From CAZQFV01 sp964592645 (lineage in GTDB: Bacteria; Chloroflexota; Chloroflexia; DTKN01): 64,000 nucleotides of DNA. How positions within the stretch are numbered: the stretch's first letter is position 1; each line of letters begins with the position of its first letter. The translations under genes and the position numbers were made by a program. Of this stretch, positions 57,495-64,000 are shown one piece after another. Under the pieces are notes generated by a model that made no database searches, was not told the origin of the DNA, and worked only from the letters and a program-made list of their open reading frames with translations. The stretch spans positions 42,827-106,826 of the forward strand of contig CAZQFV010000012.1 of the NCBI GenBank assembly GCA_964592645.1, read 5' to 3'.

Positions 57495-58877
57495 TTATGG
57501 CCGAGAATAGTCGCCCATGTTGTTGGAGCAATCACACCCGATGGGTGGAGCGCCCGTGTACCAGTCCCAACACTGGCAGTCGCCGGCATCGAAACTGATG
57601 GTGCCGCTCTTGGAGCCGTAGCCCGGCACCGAGCCGTAGTAGGAGTAGGTGCCGGCATAGAAGCAGTAGTTGCGCGACTGGTAGGCCGGGATCCTCAAGG
57701 TCCAGTTCTCCGGACCGCTGATGCTAATCGTGAGCTGCCCCGGGACGTGGTTGTCGATGTGGATCTTGGCCATCCCCCCCTGGCAGGCATGCACCGAGGG
57801 CAGGGGATCGCCCAGCGGGATGGCCTCCATCTGCTCGCGCGAGATGATCTTGACCCGTTCCAACGTCCAGCCCATAGCCACGAAGGTGTCCCAGTCGGGA
57901 AAGGCGCGGCGCCGGCCGTCCTCGATCAGGTAGATCGTCCCATCGTCGGCCGTCTTCACGGCATCGCCGTCGTTGATGCTGGGCGCCGGCGGCTGCGGCG
58001 TCCCCCCGCCGTAGCGCCAGTTGTAGTAGTGCCGGCCCACATTGCCCATCTCCACCTGCCAGCCGGCGGCGTTGGCCGGCGTGTAGGTCAGAACACGGCG
58101 CTCAAAGAGCTGCACCAGCACGTCCTTCTCCACGCCCCCCACCATCGCCCGCACCCAGTAGGGTTCCGTGATCGGGTAACCGAAGGCAAAGAGCCAGTCC
58201 ACCACCTTGCCGTTGCGATAGCCGCCCTCGTAGACGAGACCGCTCTGGTTCATATAGTCCCAGAAGACCTGGGGCACGTTGTGGCCCAGCGTCCCCTCGT
58301 AGTAGGTGATCTTCGTCCCGGCATAGCCGGCCTTGGTGGGATCGTCCCAGGTGGAGCCGTCTTTGGCGATGATCGTCGTCGCCGCCTGCCCCACCCGGCT
58401 CTCCGCCCGCTGCCAGGAGAGGAACTGGAAGGTGGCGTAGGTGGGGCAGTTGGGGTTGACCACGGCATAGTCCCCGGCCACCGCCTCCGGCGAAGGGCTG
58501 GCCGGCGTGTAGCTACTGGCCCCGGTGACGATGCGCCCGTCGACCATCTCGCGCACCAGCAGGCCGTTGGTGACGAACCATTGTGAGGAACGGTTGCCGT
58601 AGGGGTCGTTGATCTCCATGCGCGACTTGTCGAAATACTGCACCAGGCGGGTGCCGCCGGGCGATTCGGCGTACGGCTCCTGGATGGCCTCGGTGAAGGG
58701 GTTGGGTCCCCAAACCCAGGAGCGGCCGACGCGGCCGTCGGCCACCGGCTTGTCGGTGCGCTGCCAGACCGCCTGAAAGGCCGAGTCGGCGAACGACTGG
58801 GCGGAGAGTTGGGCGGGGAAGAGGCCGGCCAGCAAGAGCAGGCAGATGCCCACGAGCAACACATGTCTCCGATTCAT
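57495..58877 (-). CDS. secreted protein with Chloroflexota-type C-terminal module
   Basis: This 460-residue protein starts at the ATG at 58877 (GGAGG). A signal peptide (VLLVGICLLLLAGLFPAQLSA) is followed by an extracellular protein. One recognisable module has DVLVQLFERRVLTYTPAN and VEMGNVGRHYYNWRYGGG, a pattern I associate with Chloroflexota surface proteins. A second unit, IYLIEDGRRRAFPDWDTFVAMGW, follows, and a Cys-rich/aromatic beta domain (residues ~380-460) ends it. The function is unknown. It has its own promoter, divergent from the M23 peptidase gene. Confidence 0.75.
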   Translation of the reverse strand: MNRRHVLLVGICLLLLAGLFPAQLSAQSFADSAFQAVWQRTDKPVADGRVGRSWVWGPNPFTEAIQEPYAESPGGTRLVQYFDKSRMEINDPYGNRSSQWFVTNGLLVREMVDGRIVTGASSYTPASPSPEAVAGDYAVVNPNCPTYATFQFLSWQRAESRVGQAATTIIAKDGSTWDDPTKAGYAGTKITYYEGTLGHNVPQVFWDYMNQSGLVYEGGYRNGKVVDWLFAFGYPITEPYWVRAMVGGVEKDVLVQLFERRVLTYTPANAAGWQVEMGNVGRHYYNWRYGGGTPQPPAPSINDGDAVKTADDGTIYLIEDGRRRAFPDWDTFVAMGWTLERVKIISREQMEAIPLGDPLPSVHACQGGMAKIHIDNHVPGQLTISISGPENWTLRIPAYQSRNYCFYAGTYSYYGSVPGYGSKSGTISFDAGDCQCWDWYTGAPPIGCDCSNNMGDYSRP

Positions 58878-58928
58878 CTTCGCACCTCCTGGAGGTTCTC
58901 TCCGACGGGGGATCAGTAACCTGTCGAC

Positions 58929-58957
58929 ATTATAACATCGAAAGCAAAAGGTGTCTA
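58929..58957 (-). promoter_or_regulatory. promoter of the secreted protein gene
   Basis: On the minus strand TAGACA (58957-58952) and TATAAT (58934-58929) are 17 bases apart. Confidence 0.65.
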
Positions 58958-58981
58958 CTATTTCTCGGCACGCCGCCCTTA

Positions 58982-58994
58982 CATGTGGTATAAT
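58982..58994 (+). promoter_or_regulatory. extended -10 promoter of the M23 peptidase gene
   Basis: TATAAT at 58989-58994 is preceded by CATGTGG, giving a TGG-TATAAT extended -10. No good -35 is seen at 17-18 bases. The start codon is 39 bases downstream. Confidence 0.55.
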
Positions 58995-59032
58995 GGGGCC
59001 GATTCCGTCCGTATGGGAGGTAATGATCGGAT

Positions 59033-60811
59033 ATGGCGCTGTCATCGTTCCGAAAGACCACGCCGGCCCAGCGGCTGCGCTGGGCTGCGGTCCCGGTTCT
59101 CGTTATGCTGCTGGTGGTGGGAGCGATCCTGGTGGGAGGCCGGCTGTTCCTGCGCCAACCCCCCGTGGTTCCCTCCTTCCCCGCGGCTACGCTGGCCCCG
59201 CCGGCCACCCCCGCGCCCACCCCCACGCCCACTCCTTCGCCCACGCCGGCGCCGACGGCAGCGCCCACTCCTTCCCCTACGCCGCTGATCGTCCCCACCC
59301 TGTCCCTCGACGTGGCCGAGGTGGTCATAGACGAGTCCAACACCGACCGCTACGAATGGCCAACCGGCGCGCTGCTGCACCCCCACAACCTGGTGGTCCT
59401 CACCGATACCGCCTACACCGTCGACGCCGGCCAATTGGTGGCCCTGTCGCTGTCCGAGGCGACGGCGGCGCGCCTGGTCCCGCCCCTGGGACTTGTCGAC
59501 GGCATCCCGCTGGGCGAGATCTTTACCCTGGCCCGCGGCGCCGAGGGAAACAGCTTGCTCCTGCTGGACAAACGCGGCGACCTGTACCGCTACGACGTCA
59601 TTTCCGATAGCTGGACGATCGAGCGGCCGATCGACAAGCGCCGCAGCGCCCCCAACCCGGTGCCCATCGCCGTGGCCGCCTACAACGGGCGGGCCTACAT
59701 CCTGGACACGACCTACAGCCAGGTCTGGCGCCACCCGTACGGCGACACGACACCCGAGGGCTACCTGCCCGGGGGCAACAGCCCGACCCCACGCACCGGC
59801 AACGCCTACGACATCACCCGCGGGATCGACCTGGCGGTGTTCCGCGACGCCTACGTCCTGCTGCACGCCGGCCGCCAAACGCCGGCCCGCCTGGTGCGCT
59901 TCACCGGCACCACGCCCGAGCGCGACAGCGCCTTTGCCCAGGGGCTGGAGCTGGAGAACCCCACGCGGCTCTGCCTGGACCCCTCCGGCCAGGGGCCGCT
60001 CTACCTGCTCGACCAGGGCGGCCGCCGCCTGCGGGCCCTGGACCTCAAGAGCGGGGCCGTCCGGCAGACCCTGACCCTGGCCGGCGACGTGGAGATGCGC
60101 GCCATGTACACCGCCGGCGGCCGGCTGTACATCGTCGCCCCCGACGCGCTGTACGTGTATCCGGGGGTGGGGCGAGTCTGGCCTGTCTCGGGAGGAGCGG
60201 GGCCGGACCCGGCCGGCCGGCCCGATAACCTGGCGAACTGGGCGCCCCTCCTGGGCGTCACCCCGCCGATCGCCGGCGTCCGCTACCTGCCCGACCGCGA
60301 TTCGCTCCTGCCGGGCACCACGCGCATCTACCGCTACGGCATCCACCATGGGCTGGATATGTACGAGGACGTGATGGGGGTGGGCGTGCCCTACCAGGCG
60401 CCGGTGCACGCCGTCGCCGACGGCGTCGTCGTCCGCGCCGACCACGGCTACCAGGAGCTCACGCCGGCCCGCTTCGACGAGTTGGTAGCCGAGTGCGCCC
60501 GTCTGCACATGACGCCTCCCGAGATCGAGAACCTCTTCCGCGGCCGGCAGGTCTGGATCGACCACGGCGGCGGACTGGTCAGCCGCTACGAGCACCTCTC
60601 GGCCATCCCCGACGAGGTGGTCAGCGGCACGCAGGTCCTGCGCGGCCAGGTGATCGGCTACACGGGGAACTCGGGCACCAGCGACGGCGCCGCCGGCACG
60701 CGCGGCGGGGTCCACCTGCACTTTGAGATCTACCTGGGCGAGCACTACTTGGGCGAGTGGCTGTCCCTGTGGGAGACACGGCAACTATTGCAGCAGATCT
60801 TTTTCCCCTAG
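59033..60811 (+). CDS. membrane-anchored M23 metallopeptidase with beta-propeller-like domain
   Basis: This 592-residue protein has a signal-anchor helix (VLVMLLVVGAILVGGRLF), a Pro/Thr-rich stalk (residues ~45-85), and a large repeated beta region (residues ~95-400) resembling a propeller. A C-terminal LytM/M23 domain has GIHHGLDMYEDVMGVGVPYQ with the zinc His and Asp (about residue 440), VHAVADGVVVRADHG, YEHLSAI and the HLHFE metal motif near the end. M23 enzymes cut peptidoglycan cross-bridges. The propeller may bind the wall or regulate access. A bidirectional terminator follows. Confidence 0.85.
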   Translation: MALSSFRKTTPAQRLRWAAVPVLVMLLVVGAILVGGRLFLRQPPVVPSFPAATLAPPATPAPTPTPTPSPTPAPTAAPTPSPTPLIVPTLSLDVAEVVIDESNTDRYEWPTGALLHPHNLVVLTDTAYTVDAGQLVALSLSEATAARLVPPLGLVDGIPLGEIFTLARGAEGNSLLLLDKRGDLYRYDVISDSWTIERPIDKRRSAPNPVPIAVAAYNGRAYILDTTYSQVWRHPYGDTTPEGYLPGGNSPTPRTGNAYDITRGIDLAVFRDAYVLLHAGRQTPARLVRFTGTTPERDSAFAQGLELENPTRLCLDPSGQGPLYLLDQGGRRLRALDLKSGAVRQTLTLAGDVEMRAMYTAGGRLYIVAPDALYVYPGVGRVWPVSGGAGPDPAGRPDNLANWAPLLGVTPPIAGVRYLPDRDSLLPGTTRIYRYGIHHGLDMYEDVMGVGVPYQAPVHAVADGVVVRADHGYQELTPARFDELVAECARLHMTPPEIENLFRGRQVWIDHGGGLVSRYEHLSAIPDEVVSGTQVLRGQVIGYTGNSGTSDGAAGTRGGVHLHFEIYLGEHYLGEWLSLWETRQLLQQIFFP

Positions 60812-60833
60812 TCGACGGCGTCGCCGGGGAAAG

Positions 60834-60877
60834 AAGCCCCGCGCCGGGGAAGGTATCCCTCGGCGCGGGGCTTTTTT
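60834..60877. terminator. bidirectional terminator between the M23 gene and glnA
   Basis: A 13-bp stem AAGCCCCGCGCCG (60834-60846) with CGGCGCGGGGCTT (60861-60873) has a self-complementary 14-base loop and a run of six T residues (60872-60877) on the plus strand. On the minus strand it is followed by TTCTTT, so it can end both genes. Confidence 0.85.
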
Positions 60878-60884
60878 ACTGGGG

Positions 60885-62225
60885 CTACAGCAGTTCCAGG
60901 TAGCGGTGGATCTCCCAATCGGTCACCGCGATGCGGTAGGCGTCCCACTCCTGTTGCTTGGCGCGCAGATAGTAGGTGAAGGTATGTTCGCCCAAGGCCT
61001 GGCGGAGCAGTTGGCTGCCGGCCATAAGGCAGAGCGCCTCTCCCAGGGAGCCCGGCAGGGTGGCGATGGCCCGCTCGTTCCGGCGGGAGTCGTCGAAGCA
61101 GTAAACGTCTTCGTCGACCGGGGGCGGCGGCTCCAGGTGGCGCTCGATGCCATCCAGGCCGGCATGGAGCATCACAGCAAAGGCCAGGTAGGGGTTGCAG
61201 CTGGGGTCCGGGCAACGCAACTCGGCCCGGAGCGACTGCTCCCGGCCGGGGATATAGCTGGGAATGCGGATCAGCGCCGAGCGGTTGATTTGCCCCCAGC
61301 AGATATATACCGGCGCCTCGTACCCGGGGGTGAGGCGCTTGTAGGAGTTCACCGTCGGGCTCAGAACCGCGCACATCGCCGGCGCGTGTTCCATCTGGCC
61401 GGCGATGAAACTGCGCGCGATGGCCGACAGATGGTAGGGGCCCGCGGCGTCGAACATCGCGTTCCGCCCCTCCATATCGAACAAGCTCTGGTGGACATGC
61501 ATGCCCGAACCGTTCACGCCGAAGAAAGGCTTGGGCATGAAGGTAGCATGCAGGCCGTGCCGATCGGCCAGCGAGCGCACGGCATGTTTCAGCGTGAGCG
61601 CCTGGTCGGCCATGGTCAGCGCATCCTGGTAACGGATGTCGATCTCGTGCTGGCCCGGTGCGCACTCGTGTTGGGCCATCTCCACCTCGATGCCCATTCC
61701 TTCCAAGGCGCAGGTGATCTCCCGCCGCACGTCCAGGGCGCGGTCTCGCGGTCCCTGGTCAAAGTACCCGGCCGGGTCGTGAGGGCTGGGCACGACCTGC
61801 TGGCCGTTGCGCTCCAGGAGAAAGAACTCGAGCTCCGGCCCGACGTTGTAGACATAGCCCATGGAGGCGGCCCGCTGCAGGGCGCGCCTCAGGATGTAGC
61901 GGGGGTCACCCTCGAACGGCTGGCCGTCCGGGCGGTAGACGTCGCAGATGATCCGGGCCTCGCCGAAATCGCGCGGACGCCAGGGGACCAGGCTGTAGGT
62001 GTCCAGGTCCGGCCGCAGCAGCATGTCGCTTTCGCAGATACGGGCGAACCCCTCGATGGAGGACCCGTCGAACCATGTGCCCAGGGCCAGCGAATCCGCC
62101 AGCCGCCCGACCGGGATGGTCACGCTTTTCAGGTTGCCAAAGATGTCGCTGAACTGCAGGTTGACGAACTGCACCCCGTCGCTGCGGACGCGTTCGAGGA
62201 TGGTTTGGGCTTTTGGGGCGTCCAT
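60885..62225 (-). CDS. glnA: type I glutamine synthetase
   Basis: This 446-residue enzyme condenses glutamate and ammonia with ATP. It shows LALGTWFDGSSIEGFARI, NVGPELEFFLLERNG, the metal site MAQHECAPGQHEID, NGSGMHVHQSLFD, the ATP and glutamate loops SYKRLTPGYEAPVYICW and IPSYIPGREQSLRAELRCPD. The length and the absence of the adenylylation NLYDLP loop point to the GSI-alpha type, regulated by feedback or protein interaction and not by adenylylation. It is monocistronic; no glnB or glnR site could be identified. Confidence 0.95.
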   Translation of the reverse strand: MDAPKAQTILERVRSDGVQFVNLQFSDIFGNLKSVTIPVGRLADSLALGTWFDGSSIEGFARICESDMLLRPDLDTYSLVPWRPRDFGEARIICDVYRPDGQPFEGDPRYILRRALQRAASMGYVYNVGPELEFFLLERNGQQVVPSPHDPAGYFDQGPRDRALDVRREITCALEGMGIEVEMAQHECAPGQHEIDIRYQDALTMADQALTLKHAVRSLADRHGLHATFMPKPFFGVNGSGMHVHQSLFDMEGRNAMFDAAGPYHLSAIARSFIAGQMEHAPAMCAVLSPTVNSYKRLTPGYEAPVYICWGQINRSALIRIPSYIPGREQSLRAELRCPDPSCNPYLAFAVMLHAGLDGIERHLEPPPPVDEDVYCFDDSRRNERAIATLPGSLGEALCLMAGSQLLRQALGEHTFTYYLRAKQQEWDAYRIAVTDWEIHRYLELL

Positions 62226-62307
62226 CGGTCCTCCTCACCGGACAATACAAGGCCTGCCGCGGCACACCGCTGTGCCGCAGCAGGCGGGGGCGTCGCTGCC
62301 TCGTAGC

Positions 62308-63558
62308 CTACAGGTTCTTGCTCAGCGTGTTCAGGAACTCGTTGTTGTCCTTGGTCTTGGACAGGCGGGTAAGCAGCAGCTCGGTACCCTCATCCGGCCC
62401 CAGAACGTCCAGCATGCGCCGCAGCGTCCAGACCTTGCGCAGCACCTCGGGGTCGAGGATCAGCTCCTCGCGGCGGGTGCCGGAGCGCTGCACGTCGATG
62501 GCCGGGTAAACGCGCCGTTCGGCCAGCTTGCGCACCAGATGCAGCTCCATGTTGCCGGTGCCCTTGAACTCCTCGTAGATGACATCGTCCATACGGCTGC
62601 CGGTCTCGATCAGGCAGGTGGCGATGATCGTCAGGCTGCCGCCGTTTTCGATCTTGCGGGCCGCGCCGAAAAAGTGCTTGGGCGGATAGAGGGCCACGGG
62701 GTCGATGCCGCCGGAGAGGGTCCGCCCGCTGGGGGGCACGCTCAGGTTGTAGGCGCGCGTCAGGCGGGTGATGCTGTCCAGCAGGACGACGACATCGGCT
62801 CCACACTCGACCAGGCGCTTGGCCCGCTCCAGGCACATCTCGGCCACGCGGACATGGTTCTCCACCGGCTCGTCAAAGGTCGAGCTGATGACCTCTCCCT
62901 GGACGGAGCGGCGCATGTCGGTGACCTCTTCCGGGCGCTCGCCGACCAGCAAGACCATCAGCACCAGGTCGTTAAAGTTCGTGGTCAGGCCGTTGGCGAT
63001 GGCCTTGAGGATCGTAGTCTTGCCGGCCTTGGGCGGAGAGACGATCAGGCCGCGCTGGCCGCGCCCGATGGGCACGATGAGGTCGATCAGGCGCGTGGAG
63101 AGGATACGCGGGTCCGTTTCCAGGCGCAGCATCTGGTTGGGAAAGATGGGCGTCAGGTCGTCGAAAAAAGGCCGCCGGCGGGCCACCTCGGGATCGAGCC
63201 CGTTGACGGCCTCGACCTTGAGCAGGCTGTAGTAGCGCTCGCTCTCCTTGGGCGGCCGCACCCGCCCCGAGACCAGGTCGCCCGTGCGCAGGCCGAAGCG
63301 GCGGATCTGCGACTGGGAGACATAGACGTCGTCGGGGGTGGGCAGCAGGCGGGGACTGCGGACGAAGCCAAAACCCTCGCTGACGACCTCCAGCACGCCG
63401 GCGCGAAAGATCTGGCCGGCCTGCTCCGTCTGCACTTCCAGCAGACGAAAGATCAGCTCCTGCTTCTTCAGCCGACTGTACCCGCTGATGCCCATTTCAC
63501 GGGCCATGTCTTGCAGGTCGCTGAGGGTCATGTTATCCATCTCGGTGATGTTCATCAC
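62308..63558 (-). CDS. rho: transcription termination factor Rho
   Basis: This 416-residue hexameric RNA helicase starts, by my choice, at GTG 63558 (GGAGG eight bases upstream); ATG 63555 is the next codon. A Rho_N helix-loop (MTLSDLQDMAREMGISGYSR) is followed by the cold-shock RNA-binding domain (GFGFVRS, DDVYVSQSQIRRFGLRTGD). The ATPase has P-loop SPPKAGKTTILKAI, LVGERPEEVTDMRR, VVVLLDSITRLTRAYN and the Q-loop SRMDDVIYEEFKGTGN. The frame stays open for ~66 Arg-rich codons upstream but without a ribosome site, so I exclude them. A strong promoter lies ~385 bases upstream. Confidence 0.95.
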   Translation of the reverse strand: MMNITEMDNMTLSDLQDMAREMGISGYSRLKKQELIFRLLEVQTEQAGQIFRAGVLEVVSEGFGFVRSPRLLPTPDDVYVSQSQIRRFGLRTGDLVSGRVRPPKESERYYSLLKVEAVNGLDPEVARRRPFFDDLTPIFPNQMLRLETDPRILSTRLIDLIVPIGRGQRGLIVSPPKAGKTTILKAIANGLTTNFNDLVLMVLLVGERPEEVTDMRRSVQGEVISSTFDEPVENHVRVAEMCLERAKRLVECGADVVVLLDSITRLTRAYNLSVPPSGRTLSGGIDPVALYPPKHFFGAARKIENGGSLTIIATCLIETGSRMDDVIYEEFKGTGNMELHLVRKLAERRVYPAIDVQRSGTRREELILDPEVLRKVWTLRRMLDVLGPDEGTELLLTRLSKTKDNNEFLNTLSKNL

Positions 63559-63969
63559 GGTACGGACCTCCATATCGGGTTCTCCAAAAGCATCTTCCTG
63601 GTCATCGCCAGGGCGGGCGGCGCACGCCGAAACGCCCTCGACGGCCTTTCGGGGCCGCGGTCGGCGTTGGCGTCGTACCCGGTTATCGTGAGGCATCCGC
63701 GTCCATGTCCAAGCGGCCTTGCGCCCAACCCTGGAGCGAACCAGCCCCATGGGCACGCTGGCAGCAGTATGGGGGAAGGATCAACTGTTCGTGTGCCTGC
63801 CTAGGGGGTATGGCGAACATCCCCATATCAATCTAAGGGCCGACCATGACCGGTGTTTACCCTGGGAAGGGGCGCAACATCGAGCAGGTCTGAGAAACCG
63901 TTGGGAATTGCAGATTCTGGAAGGTATCCATTCTAGGCAAAGTATACCACAAAGCGCGCTTTTAGTCAA
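63559..63969 (-). promoter_or_regulatory. rho promoter and ~370-base leader
   Basis: On the minus strand TTGACT (63969-63964) and TATACT (63946-63941) are 17 bases apart, with TTTGTGG before the -10 element. The start point would be near 63934, leaving a leader of about 370 bases before rho. A 24-codon ORF (ATG 63931, stop at 63857) begins within a few bases of the start point. Long leaders with autogenous attenuation are known for rho in other bacteria. That this one is regulated is inference. Confidence 0.65.
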
Positions 63970-64000
63970 ATACCCGTTTGCCAGGGAACCGCCGTCATGC

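Noticed and set aside
1..64000. CRISPR arrays and tRNA or rRNA genes
   Set aside because: No regularly spaced repeats were seen, and no clear tRNA or rRNA signature was recognised by eye. A tRNAscan or Infernal run is needed for certainty.

Overview
The window is GC-rich, densely coding bacterial chromosome, most probably Chloroflexota (Anaerolineae-like). This assignment is inference. It rests on a secreted protein with a C-terminal module I associate with that phylum (57495-58877), a BTAD-type AAA regulator, a VanW/YoaR cell-wall protein, a PSP1 protein, the rpmH-rnpA-yidD-yidC-jag block, and many proline/threonine-rich membrane proteins. Oxygen-sensitive class III ribonucleotide reductase (nrdD/nrdG), an ETF/acyl-CoA dehydrogenase operon and a phosphotransbutyrylase-type enzyme point to an anaerobic or facultative organism. 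An apparent selenocysteine peroxiredoxin implies that selenocysteine insertion machinery exists elsewhere in the genome.

Layout. 1-4 kb: a partial BTAD/AAA regulator diverges from an ArsR-led cassette (ArsR, a tiny Cys-rich protein, an ABC exporter pair) with a promoter and palindromic operator. 4-8.1 kb: a decay zone with a TGA-interrupted Pro/Thr-rich surface gene, a methyltransferase remnant, the selenoprotein peroxiredoxin, a PadR/DUF364 operon, and a scar made of integrase, transposase and DHHA1 fragments. 8.1-11.5 kb: acyl-CoA dehydrogenase, etfB, a small membrane protein and etfA. 11.5-22 kb: zinc-ribbon membrane proteins, an FAH hydrolase, an AI-2E-family transporter, scpA/scpB, a cupin epimerase, VanW, an M20 peptidase, DUF72 and DUF1232. 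22-31 kb: glmM, a phosphohexomutase, ftsH, a TPR protein, PSP1, holB and ptb. 31-41 kb: a membrane-anchored zincin and five large polytopic glycosyltransferase-like proteins, interrupted by a monocistronic Flp pilin and a DegS-like kinase. 41-46 kb: an M20 peptidase, a RIO kinase, a 750-base non-coding stretch with a strongly promoted small transcript, a PNPOx protein and an internally deleted S9 peptidase. 45.5-48.5 kb: an nrdD whose glycyl-radical domain is a separate gene, with nrdG and NrdR boxes. 48.9-52.4 kb: rpmH, rnpA, yidD, yidC, jag and a PfkB kinase. 52.4-64 kb: a UbiB-like pseudokinase, dnaJ, Trm112, deoB, a secreted protein, an M23 peptidase, glnA and rho with a long leader.

Co-working groups. 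ScpA/ScpB act in chromosome segregation. GlmM and the phosphohexomutase feed cell-wall and sugar-nucleotide synthesis. RnpA, YidD, YidC and Jag link RNA processing with membrane insertion. NrdG should activate the split NrdD. EtfAB should take electrons from the adjacent acyl-CoA dehydrogenase. Many promoters follow one pattern: TTGACN, a spacer of about 17, then a -10 element preceded by TGTGG or TATGC.

The observations most worth testing are the UGA at the peroxidatic position of the peroxiredoxin, the two-gene NrdD, a structured element present in two copies (14.7 and 44.4 kb) with a perfect-consensus small transcript at the second, and the pseudokinase. All functions are inferred from sequence reading alone. 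No database search was possible.
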